From positions 1 through 57,512 of the forward strand of contig JARKPU010000039.1 of assembly GCA_029975055.1 (NCBI GenBank): a stretch of 57,512 nucleotides of DNA. Reading direction: 5' to 3'. This document shows positions 33,664 to 40,429 of the stretch, piece by piece. Position numbers and translations under genes: made by a program. How positions within the stretch are numbered: the stretch's first letter is position 1; every line of letters starts with the position of its first letter. Under the pieces are notes generated by a model that was given only the letters and a program-made list of their open reading frames with translations, ran no database searches and was not told the origin of the DNA. The DNA comes from Anaerolinea sp. (GTDB taxonomy: Bacteria; Chloroflexota; Anaerolineae; Anaerolineales; Anaerolineaceae).

Positions 33664-33703
33664 TTTGAGCAAATTGTGGGGCAAACCCCACGATTTGCTC
33701 AAA
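33664..33703. repeat. Long palindrome with GTGGGG-CAAA-CCCCAC core
   Basis: TTTGAGCAAATTGTGGGG and its complement (one G-T mismatch) form an 18-bp stem with a 4-nt loop. It lies 57 bases before the PAS gene. It shares its core with 32747-32780 and 12221-12240 but has different outer arms. A hairpin here would lie in the leader of the PAS-gene mRNA if the upstream TATAAT (33602-33607 region) is its promoter. Confidence 0.65.
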
Positions 33704-33759
33704 GTGAAGCAACGTCCGAACCACGATCGCTTTGGAGTGCGACCCAAAGGCGCAAGAAC

Positions 33760-34917
33760 ATGCACAAGCCGCGTCCGCTCGAGTTCTCGCCCGTCAAGCT
33801 GCTGATCATCCTGGTCGGCTCTGTTGTGGTCGCCGAGGTCGGCGCGCACCTGCTGATCAGCTATCTACCCAACCTGCCCTACCTCCTCGTGGCCCTGATC
33901 GACTCGCTCATCACCGCCGGCCTCACCTTCCCCATGCTGCTGCTGTTCGCCTTCAAGCCGCTCGCGCGCGAAATGGCCCGCCGCCAGGAATCGGAGCGCG
34001 CGCTGGAAGAAAGCCAGGCCCTCTACCAGAGCATCATCGAAGACCAGGCCGAGATGATCTTCCGCATGGATAAATTCGGCAAGATCACCTACGTCAACGA
34101 GGCGGGCGCGCGCTTTTGGGGGCGCCAGAGCAGCGAACTGCTCGGCGTGGATTTCAATTCGGTCATCACCCAGCCGCACGACCCCGATCACCTCGAACCC
34201 AACCTGCTCAAGCCGGTGGTCTCCGCCGAAAAACGGATTTTCCTGCCGGGCGGGGCGGTGCGCTGGGTGGCCTGGACGGTGCGCGCCATCATCGGGGCAG
34301 GGGGGCTGGTATCTTCTTACCAGGCCGTCGGGCGTGACGTGACCGAAAACCACCGCATCCTCGAAGAGCTGCGCCTGGCCCGCACCCACCTGGAAGAGAA
34401 CGTCCAGCTGCGCACCGCCGAGCTGGATAAGATGAATGCCGCCCTGCGCAAGGAGATCAGCGCCCGCCTGCAGGTGGAAGAAACCCTGCGCGAGCGCGAA
34501 TCGGCCCTCGAATTGATCATTGACCAGTCAATGGCCATCTCGTGGACGACCGACCTCAACTTGAACATCACCTCGATGCAGGGCAGCATCCTGCAAACGC
34601 TGGGGATCAACCCGGCCTGGCGCTACGGCGAGCCGATCACCGATGTGTTCGAGCCTGCCGACCGGGCCACCATCCTCAATGCGCACCGCCGCGCGCTCAA
34701 GGGCGAAACCTCAAAATACGAGCTGCGCATCAAAGACCGGGTCTTCGAGAACCACATCCGCCCTTATTACAACCGCAGCCGCGAGCTGGCCGGCTGCATC
34801 GGCACCGGCATTGATATCACCTCCCTCCGCGAGGCCGAAAGCACCATCCGCATGCAGACCGATGCGCTCAAAGCCATGGCAGGCCGCCCGGCAGACCAGC
34901 AGAAACAATCCGGGTAG
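33760..34917 (+). CDS. Membrane PAS-PAS sensor protein without an output domain
   Basis: The 385-residue product has two membrane spans (about 14-33 and 42-62) and a first PAS/PAC domain (LYQSIIEDQAEMIFRMDKFG, YVNEAGARFWG, about 80-205). A coiled coil (about 205-250) and a second PAS/PAC (LELIIDQSMAISWTTDLNLN, GTGIDITSLREAES) follow. It stops about 20 residues later, with no HisKA, HATPase, GGDEF or EAL domain. The ATG at 33760 has only a weak AAAGG-like site. It may signal by binding a partner kinase. A truncated kinase is an alternative, but no remnant follows. Confidence 0.75.
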   Translation: MHKPRPLEFSPVKLLIILVGSVVVAEVGAHLLISYLPNLPYLLVALIDSLITAGLTFPMLLLFAFKPLAREMARRQESERALEESQALYQSIIEDQAEMIFRMDKFGKITYVNEAGARFWGRQSSELLGVDFNSVITQPHDPDHLEPNLLKPVVSAEKRIFLPGGAVRWVAWTVRAIIGAGGLVSSYQAVGRDVTENHRILEELRLARTHLEENVQLRTAELDKMNAALRKEISARLQVEETLRERESALELIIDQSMAISWTTDLNLNITSMQGSILQTLGINPAWRYGEPITDVFEPADRATILNAHRRALKGETSKYELRIKDRVFENHIRPYYNRSRELAGCIGTGIDITSLREAESTIRMQTDALKAMAGRPADQQKQSG

Positions 34918-34935
34918 ATATGGCCGGGCCCACAA

Positions 34936-34965
34936 TTTACAGGAACAAGGCGCGTTCGGTATAAT
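34936..34965 (+). promoter_or_regulatory. Promoter of the 34972 GNAT gene (leaderless)
   Basis: TTTACA (34936-34941) and a consensus TATAAT (34960-34965) are 18 bp apart, and the ATG begins 6 nt after the -10 box. No ribosome-binding site is present. Confidence 0.7.
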
Positions 34966-34971
34966 TCCGGC

Positions 34972-35535
34972 ATGCCCATCGAAATCCGCCCGCTCGAACG
35001 GCTCGACATGCAGGAAATTCTGCCCATCGTCACCGGCTATACCTCGCCGGAGAAATACGCCGTCGAGAAGGTTGAAAGCGGCGAGGCGATAGACATCCGC
35101 ATCCGCCTGGTGAAGCTCGCCCAGCCGCACCGGGCCACATTCGCCGAAGACTTCAACGCCGAAGACCGCGCGCGCTTCACCGCGATGCTCCCCCAGGGCT
35201 ATTCCTTCGGCGCTTACCACGAGCACCGCCTGGTGGGTTTCGTCATCGGCGAGGTCGAGGCCTGGAACCGGACGCTGCGCATCTGGGAGTTTCAGGTCAT
35301 GCAGGCTTACCGCCGCCAGGGCATCGGCCGCGCGCTGATGGATCACGTCGTCGCCAAAGCAGCCGAAGGCGGGTTCCGCATCGTCGCGCTCGAAACGCAG
35401 AACACCAACGTCGGCGCCATCCGCTTCTACCGCCGCATGGGCTTCGCGCTGGAGGCGCTCGACCTTTCGCTCTATACCAACCAGGATGTCGAATCCGGCG
35501 AGGTGGCCTTCTTTATGAAGCGCCGGCTGGAATAG
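34972..35535 (+). CDS. GNAT family N-acetyltransferase (RimI-like)
   Basis: The 187-residue product has a complete GNAT core: GFVIGEVEAWNRTLRIWEFQ for beta4, VMQAYRRQGIGRALMDHVV as motif A with R-R-Q-G-I-G, and ALETQNTNVGAIRFYRRMGF as motif B, which is the RimI-type signature. RimI enzymes acetylate protein N-termini, but similar proteins use small molecules. The long N-terminal helical part (residues 1-75) is unusual. Transcription is probably leaderless. Confidence 0.85.
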   Translation: MPIEIRPLERLDMQEILPIVTGYTSPEKYAVEKVESGEAIDIRIRLVKLAQPHRATFAEDFNAEDRARFTAMLPQGYSFGAYHEHRLVGFVIGEVEAWNRTLRIWEFQVMQAYRRQGIGRALMDHVVAKAAEGGFRIVALETQNTNVGAIRFYRRMGFALEALDLSLYTNQDVESGEVAFFMKRRLE

Positions 35536-35669
35536 ATCGCCCGCCTGCCCCGAATGCGGCGCTGCGCTCCCGGAGGGGGCCGCCGGTCACCCAGATGCCG
35601 CGAGCTGCCGTGCATTGGTCGCCGCCCGGGCGGTGTGCGCCTCGAACGATCTCCGCCGTGGTCACCCGC

Positions 35670-36161
35670 TCACACGGCAATTTCTTCACCGTTCAAGAGA
35701 TTGAGCATCTTCAACTCCACCGGGCCGGCAAGCGCCGCCTCGGTGAAGCACATGCGGTGTGCGATGCGCATCAACGCAGCGATTTCCTCGCGCGGCTCCT
35801 CCGATTCGATGCGCAGCTCGATATCAAACCCCTCGCAAATCCCTTCCTTCGTCCCTTGAAGGATCGACCCCTGCTCGCGGAAATGAGCCGTCACCTTCAC
35901 GCGCTCATCGGCCAGCACCAGCTTCCGGGTGGTCGCAACCTGCGACACCTGTGAGAGCAGTCAAAGCGCCACGCCGGCCACAAAATAGGTCAGCGGCGTC
36001 GGGGCGGTGCCCTCGCCGCCCGGCAGGTAAGCGCCCTCATCGGCGATGAAAGCAAACCGCCCGGCATCCGGCTGCCCGGCGATCACCTGGCGGCGGTGCT
36101 TCTCTATCGGGCTTGCCTCAGCAAAAATCGTGATATTCCGCACACCTTTGGGTTGTTCCAT
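35670..36161 (-). CDS. OsmC-family selenoprotein (Sec at residue 67, in-frame UGA)
   Basis: Reading on the minus strand from ATG 36161 (AGGAG upstream), the frame gives an OsmC N-terminus (YLPGGEGTAPTPLTYFVAGVAL), a UGA at 35963-35961, and then the rest of the domain without a frame change, ending at 35670 (163 residues). The UGA falls where OsmC/Ohr proteins have their first catalytic Cys (P-x10-C). The second catalytic Cys is present as Cys138 in AHRMCFTEAAL. A bacterial SECIS hairpin starts 11 nt after the UGA. The protein would be a thiol/selenol peroxidase of the YhfA-like OsmC group with a selenenylsulfide pair. A plain nonsense mutation is the alternative. Confidence 0.85.
35928..35949 (-). 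promoter_or_regulatory. Bacterial SECIS element
   Basis: In the mRNA, GGUGUCGCA pairs with UGCGACCACC (one bulged C) around a GGU apical loop (35940-35938). There are 20 nt from the UGA to the loop, inside the 16-37 range known for bacterial SECIS. The tip GCAGGUUGC closely resembles E. coli fdhF GCAGGUCUGC. SelB would bind it to decode the UGA. Confidence 0.82.
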
Positions 36162-36208
36162 AGCCCTTCTCCTGAACGATTTGAATCCACCGAGAACCCA
36201 GAGAATAA

Positions 36209-36243
36209 AGAAAAACTGGAAAGAACCCGCATTCTTTCCAGTT
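36209..36243 (-). terminator. Intrinsic terminator of the GH65/pgmB operon
   Basis: AACTGGAAAGAA and its perfect 12-bp complement (36214-36243) close a 6-nt loop. Read on the minus strand the stem is followed by TTTTTCTTT. It lies 115 bases after the pgmB stop and 48 bases before the OsmC start, so the OsmC promoter must be in a very short space or depend on read-through. Confidence 0.85.
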
Positions 36244-36282
36244 ATATCACTTCTACCCTTCTGCTGAAAACCAGGATAATTC

Positions 36283-36362
36283 CTGTTCCTCTGCGTCCTT
36301 TGCGGTAAACCCTCTATTTTATTCTCTCTTCTCCGTGATCTCTATGCCCTCTGTGGTTTAAC
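36283..36362. repeat. Dispersed CT-rich repeat (second locus)
   Basis: CCTCTGCGTCCTTTGCGGTA, TATTCTCTCTTCTCCGTG and CCCTCTGTGGTTTA reproduce the wording of the tandem repeat at 22999-23193 (CTCCGTGCCCTCTGTGGTTT). Its last bases overlap the pgmB stop codon. Non-coding. Confidence 0.6.
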
Positions 36363-37005
36363 CTTCCAACGCTTTCAAGATGCTCTTCGCGCTGGTGCCT
36401 TCCAGGTTGGGCAGCACCAGGTCGGCGTGGCCCACCCGCTCCCTCGGGCCGATGCCCAGCGTGCGCATCCCGGCGGCCTTCCCGGCATCGATGCCCGCCG
36501 CCGCGTCTTCCACCACCAGGCATTCGGCGGGCAGCACCCCCAGGCGCTCGGCCGCCAGCAGGAAGAGATCTGGCGCGGGCTTGCTGCGCGCCGGGGCGTT
36601 GCCGTCCACCACCACATCGATCAGCCCGCCGATCTGCAGCCGGTCCAGCACCAGCGGCGTGTTCTTGCTCGAAGACACGATCGCGACCCGGTAGCCCGAA
36701 GCGCGCAAGTCGGCGAGCAGCTCGGTCACCCCGCCCAGCAGGTCGGCGGGCGTCATCTGCGAAATATATTCGACGTAATACTCGTTCTTGCGCTCCATCC
36801 ACTCCTGCAGCTGCTCCTCGCTGGCCGGGCGCCCCGCCAGCAGCAGAAGCAGCGACTCGCGGCGCGAGACCCCGCGCAGGGCTTCGTTCTCGGCGCGCCC
36901 AAACGGGACCCCCAGCTCATCGGCCAGGCGCTTCCAGCCCAGGTAGTGATATTCGGAGGTGTCGGTCAGCACCCCGTCCAGGTCGAATAAAAATGCGCGG
37001 ATCAT
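36358..37005 (-). CDS. pgmB: Beta-phosphoglucomutase (HAD family)
   Basis: The 215-residue HAD enzyme has nucleophile Asp8 and acid/base Asp10 in [12 protein letters not shown], the sugar-recognising [14 protein letters not shown] in the cap, motif II in IVSSSKN, motif III Lys in RSKPAPDLF, and motif IV in [18 protein letters not shown]. It converts beta-glucose 1-phosphate to glucose 6-phosphate. Its ATG overlaps the stop of the GH65 phosphorylase (ATGA), which would supply the substrate, so the two act in sequence. Confidence 0.94.
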   Translation of the reverse strand: MIRAFLFDLDGVLTDTSEYHYLGWKRLADELGVPFGRAENEALRGVSRRESLLLLLAGRPASEEQLQEWMERKNEYYVEYISQMTPADLLGGVTELLADLRASGYRVAIVSSSKNTPLVLDRLQIGGLIDVVVDGNAPARSKPAPDLFLLAAERLGVLPAECLVVEDAAAGIDAGKAAGMRTLGIGPRERVGHADLVLPNLEGTSAKSILKALEG

Positions 37006-39206
37006 GCTTCCTCCGAGGAGAACGGCCCTTTGCCCGGCAGGTCGATCACCTGCTCCTGCCCGCGGAACTTAAAGCGATACGTCAGGCGCTTCCAATGCGC
37101 CGGCAGGTGCGGCTGGACGGTCCAGCCCTTCTCATTCACCCGCAGCCCGCCGAACCCAAAGACCACCGCCTGCCAGACGCCCCCCGCCGAAGCGCCGTGG
37201 ATGCCGTCACCGGCGTTGCCGCGCACGTCGCGCAGGTCGGCGCGCGCCGCGCGGATGAAGTGCTCGTAGGCGTCTTCCTGGCGGCCCAACCGGCAGGCCA
37301 TGATGGCCTGAATGGACGGTCCCAGCGACGAACCGTAAGTGTGGTCGGTGCGCGCGGTGTAGTAATCGTAGTTGGCGTGCAGGCTGCGCTCATCGAACAG
37401 CTCCGGCAGCAGGTAAGCCAGCATGAGCACGTCCGGCTGCTTGATGACCTGCACCAGGTTGGCCCCTTCGATGCCCAGCAGCCCCTGCACCGATTCCGTG
37501 CGCGGCTCCATCGCGGCCAGGTCGATGTCGCGGCGCTGGAAATACCCCTCGAACTGCTCCACCAGCCCGGTGGAGGGGTCGTAGGCAAAGTAAATCTTCT
37601 CGGCCACTTTTTGCCAGAGCGTCAGCTCGGCTTCGTCGAGCTGCAGGCGGGCGCGGTAATCGGCTGCCAGCGCCGGGTCGCGCTGCTCCACCCAATCCAG
37701 CAGGCGGCGGGCGGTGCGCAGAGTCCAGCGCGCAAACGCGTTGGTGAAGGCGTTATTATCCACATGGTCGTGGTTTTCATCCGGGCCGATCACATCGCGG
37801 AATTCATAGCGCTCAGCCGATTTATTCCACTCGGCCCGGCTGGCCCAGAAGCGCGCCACCTCAAAGAACACCTCGGCGCCTCGCTGGAGCATGAACTCAT
37901 CGTCGCCGGTGGCCGTCCAGTACTGGCAGAGCGCGAAGCAGATCATCGCCGAGATGTGAATTTCGATGTCTCCCGTCCAGATGCGCACCATCTTGGTGGG
38001 GTCGGCAAAATAGGGCACCCAGGTCGGCGTCACCTCCTCGCCGGTCGAAGCCGATTCCCAGGGGAACTGCGCCCCTTTGAAGCCGTTGTTGCGGGCTTTC
38101 TTGCGCGCGCCATCCAGGTTGTGGTAGCGGTACGAGAGCAAATTGCGCGCGATCTCCGGCCGGGTGTAGGTGAAGAACGGCAGCATGAAGATTTCGGTAT
38201 CCCAAAAGGCATGCCCGCGGTAACCGTAGCCGGAAAGCGTCTTCGCGCCGATGCTGACGCGCTCGTCGCGGCGCGGCGCGGCGATGAGCAGCTGGTACAG
38301 GCTGAAGCGCACCGCGATCTGCGCCTCATCGTCGCCTTCGATGGTCACATCGCAGGCCGCCCATTCCTTCTCCCAGGCTTTGGCGTGCGGCTCCCAGAGG
38401 TGGTCCCATGCCGGAGAAGGCAGAACGGCCGGGTCGAGGCCGGCGCGCGCCGCGTTGAGCGGCTGCGGCACATCGCGCGAGGTGTAGACGGCCACCACCT
38501 TTTCCACATAGGCCGTCTGCCCGGGCTGCAGCGCCGTGCGCCGCACCAGCGTGGGGTGGTTGTGGACATCCCAGCCATCGCCCTGAATCGGCGCCGGCCC
38601 GCTGAGCGTGAGCCGCGCCGCCTGCCCCAGCTCGATATGCGTTTTGCGCGTGCGGGTGTGCAGCCACAGGCTGCCGTTGTGCGCCGCCTGGCCCAGCCAT
38701 TCCCAGTGCTTGAAGCCTTCGTTATCCACGTCGCCGTTGAGCCCGGCATGGACTTCCAGCGTGCCGGCGTAATCCTCGGGGGTGACGCGCACGCGCAGGA
38801 TGTTGAGATGCGGGTCGGCCAGGGAGGAGAAGCGCTCGAACTCCAGGCGCGTGGTGCGGCCCATCGGGCTGCGCCAGCGCACGCTGCGCCGCAGCAGCCC
38901 CGTGCGCAGGTCGAGCACGCGCTGGAACCCGAGGATTTCGCCCTGGTCGAGGCGAAAAACCTCGCCGCTGAGGAGGAGATGCAGCTCCAGCCAATCGGGC
39001 GCGTTGGCCAGTTCGGTGAGGGAGATGGGAATATCATCGAACACGCCGCTGATGAAGGTGGTGCGGCGCTCGCCCGGGTAGCCCTCTTCCATCGCCCCGC
39101 GCGTAGAAAGGTAGCCGTTGCCGGTGGTGAACACCGTTTCCGCGTGGTTCTGGCGCTTTGGCTCAAATTGGTCTTCCGAAACAGTCCACAACGAGTCTGC
39201 TTGCAT
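37002..39206 (-). CDS. GH65 disaccharide phosphorylase (kojibiose/maltose/trehalose phosphorylase type)
   Basis: The 734-residue product has the GH65 plan: N-terminal beta-sandwich, helical linker, and an (alpha/alpha)6 barrel with [28 protein letters not shown] and the general acid Glu477 in [15 protein letters not shown]. The phosphate-site segment [15 protein letters not shown] follows. GH65 enzymes split alpha-linked disaccharides with phosphate to beta-glucose 1-phosphate plus a sugar. The usual DEYH is DENH here, so linkage specificity cannot be assigned. It lies between lacI-type and pgmB genes and would be cytosolic. Confidence 0.92.
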   Translation of the reverse strand: MQADSLWTVSEDQFEPKRQNHAETVFTTGNGYLSTRGAMEEGYPGERRTTFISGVFDDIPISLTELANAPDWLELHLLLSGEVFRLDQGEILGFQRVLDLRTGLLRRSVRWRSPMGRTTRLEFERFSSLADPHLNILRVRVTPEDYAGTLEVHAGLNGDVDNEGFKHWEWLGQAAHNGSLWLHTRTRKTHIELGQAARLTLSGPAPIQGDGWDVHNHPTLVRRTALQPGQTAYVEKVVAVYTSRDVPQPLNAARAGLDPAVLPSPAWDHLWEPHAKAWEKEWAACDVTIEGDDEAQIAVRFSLYQLLIAAPRRDERVSIGAKTLSGYGYRGHAFWDTEIFMLPFFTYTRPEIARNLLSYRYHNLDGARKKARNNGFKGAQFPWESASTGEEVTPTWVPYFADPTKMVRIWTGDIEIHISAMICFALCQYWTATGDDEFMLQRGAEVFFEVARFWASRAEWNKSAERYEFRDVIGPDENHDHVDNNAFTNAFARWTLRTARRLLDWVEQRDPALAADYRARLQLDEAELTLWQKVAEKIYFAYDPSTGLVEQFEGYFQRRDIDLAAMEPRTESVQGLLGIEGANLVQVIKQPDVLMLAYLLPELFDERSLHANYDYYTARTDHTYGSSLGPSIQAIMACRLGRQEDAYEHFIRAARADLRDVRGNAGDGIHGASAGGVWQAVVFGFGGLRVNEKGWTVQPHLPAHWKRLTYRFKFRGQEQVIDLPGKGPFSSEEA

Positions 39207-39265
39207 GGGTCACCTGAAATGTAGAAAGTGAATGGCCGGGGCGTTCACAACACCCTGCCGGATCG

Positions 39266-40333
39266 TCACAAGATGAGATCTTCAGGCCGTCCCTGGGTGC
39301 CCGGGACGGTCGATTCGCGCACCACCAGCTCGGGGGCCAGCAGGCTGCAGGCCGGTTCGGGCGGGCGCCCGCCTTTGAGCATATCGGTCATCTGGCAAAT
39401 CAGGCGCTGACCGATTTCCCAAATGGGCTGGCGCAGCGAGGTGAGCGACGGCTGCAGGTAGTGCGCCAGCGGGGTGTCGTCGAAGCCGGTGACGGCCAAA
39501 TCTTGCCCCACCCGCAGCCCGCGCCGCAGGGCGGTGCGCACCGCGCCGATCGCCATCGGGTCATTCAACGCCACCAGCGCGCTCGGGCGGATCTCGGCGG
39601 GTAAATCGAGCAGCTCGGCGGCGGCCTGCGCCCCGAAGGCCACGCGCCCTTCACCGCGCCGCACCCATTCGGGGCGCGGCTCGATGCCCGCCTCCCGCAT
39701 GGCCCGCAGGTAGCCGGAGAGGCGGTTCTCGCCCACCCGCGAAGCCTCGGGCCAGGCCAGCGCGGCGATGCGCCGGTGCCCCAAAGCCAGCAGGTGCTGC
39801 ACGGCCATCTGCAGCCCCAGGCCGCCATCCACATCAATGCACGGGAATTCCAGCCCCGCGCTGGAGCGCCCAAAGGCCACAAAAGGCACGCCGCGCCCGA
39901 GCAAATGGATCACGCGCGGGTCGTCGTATTCCACGCTGGAAAGGATGAAGCCGTCCACCCGGCCGGTCTCATAGAGCCGGATGTAGGAGTCCAGCTGGCG
40001 GGTCGCGTCGGCATGGTGGGGGAAGCACAGCAGGTGGTAATCTTCGGCCTCGGCTGCGTGGAGCATCGACTGCAGCAGCGTATCGAGGATCTGGTTGGCC
40101 TGGTCGGGGGGTGTCGGCGTCCAGGAATAACCCAGGGTGCGGCTGCGCTGCGAGCGCAGGCTGCGCGCGCTGTAAAGCGGGCGGTAGTTCAACTCGCGCA
40201 CCGCCTCAAAGATGCGCGCTTCAGTGGCCGGGGCGAGCTGCACCTGACCGTTGAGCAGTTTCGAGACCGTCTGGTAGCTGACGCCGGCGCGCCGCGCCAC
40301 CTCTTTGATCGTCACCCGCCGCGCAGAGTCCAA
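39266..40333 (-). CDS. LacI-family transcription regulator
   Basis: The product is about 355 residues. The N-terminal helix-turn-helix is VTIKEVARRAGVSYQTVSKL with the hinge YRPLYSARSLRSQRSRTLGY, followed by a periplasmic-binding-protein-like sensor (GRVDGFILSS, FVAFGRSS, LVALNDPMAIGA, TGFDDTPLAHYL). An ATG at 40402 lies between the -35 and -10 boxes, so TTG 40333 or GTG 40315 is the true start; neither has a clear ribosome-binding site. It heads the operon with GH65 and pgmB and probably senses a disaccharide. A 32-bp palindrome at its transcription start suggests autoregulation. Confidence 0.9.
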   Translation of the reverse strand: MDSARRVTIKEVARRAGVSYQTVSKLLNGQVQLAPATEARIFEAVRELNYRPLYSARSLRSQRSRTLGYSWTPTPPDQANQILDTLLQSMLHAAEAEDYHLLCFPHHADATRQLDSYIRLYETGRVDGFILSSVEYDDPRVIHLLGRGVPFVAFGRSSAGLEFPCIDVDGGLGLQMAVQHLLALGHRRIAALAWPEASRVGENRLSGYLRAMREAGIEPRPEWVRRGEGRVAFGAQAAAELLDLPAEIRPSALVALNDPMAIGAVRTALRRGLRVGQDLAVTGFDDTPLAHYLQPSLTSLRQPIWEIGQRLICQMTDMLKGGRPPEPACSLLAPELVVRESTVPGTQGRPEDLIL

Positions 40334-40352
40334 GGGGGATCCAGGGAAGAAA

Positions 40353-40413
40353 GAATGCGAACGTTCGCGCGAACGTTCGCATTCAGTATATACCCAATCC
40401 ATGCGCGAGTCAA
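40353..40413 (-). promoter_or_regulatory. LacI-operon promoter and 32-bp palindromic operator
   Basis: Minus-strand TTGACT (40408-40413) and TATACT (40385-40390) are 17 bp apart. Directly downstream a perfect 32-bp palindrome (40353-40384) contains two GCGAACGTTCGC half-palindromes. It would cover the transcription start site. CG at its centre and its tandem symmetric form fit binding of a LacI dimer pair. Confidence 0.9.
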
Positions 40414-40429
40414 CTCTTTGGGCGTCGCC

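Noticed and set aside
33760..34917. Histidine kinase
   Set aside because: No H-box, N-box or G-box follows the second PAS domain; the protein ends about 20 residues later.
35961..35963. UGA in the OsmC gene read as a nonsense mutation or pseudogene
   Set aside because: The frame continues with a complete, conserved second half. The codon is at the catalytic-Cys position and a SECIS-type hairpin follows at the right distance, so recoding explains it better.
37002..39224. Long open frame opposite the GH65 gene (and similar ones opposite gatB and glgX)
   Set aside because: These arise from codon bias in GC-rich genes. Their translations show no recognisable domain and have no ribosome-binding sites, while the opposite strand encodes clear enzymes.
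40353..40384. LexA box at the LacI promoter (GAACGTTC)
   Set aside because: The LexA box needs four bases between GAAC and GTTC; here they abut. The double palindrome fits a LacI operator instead.
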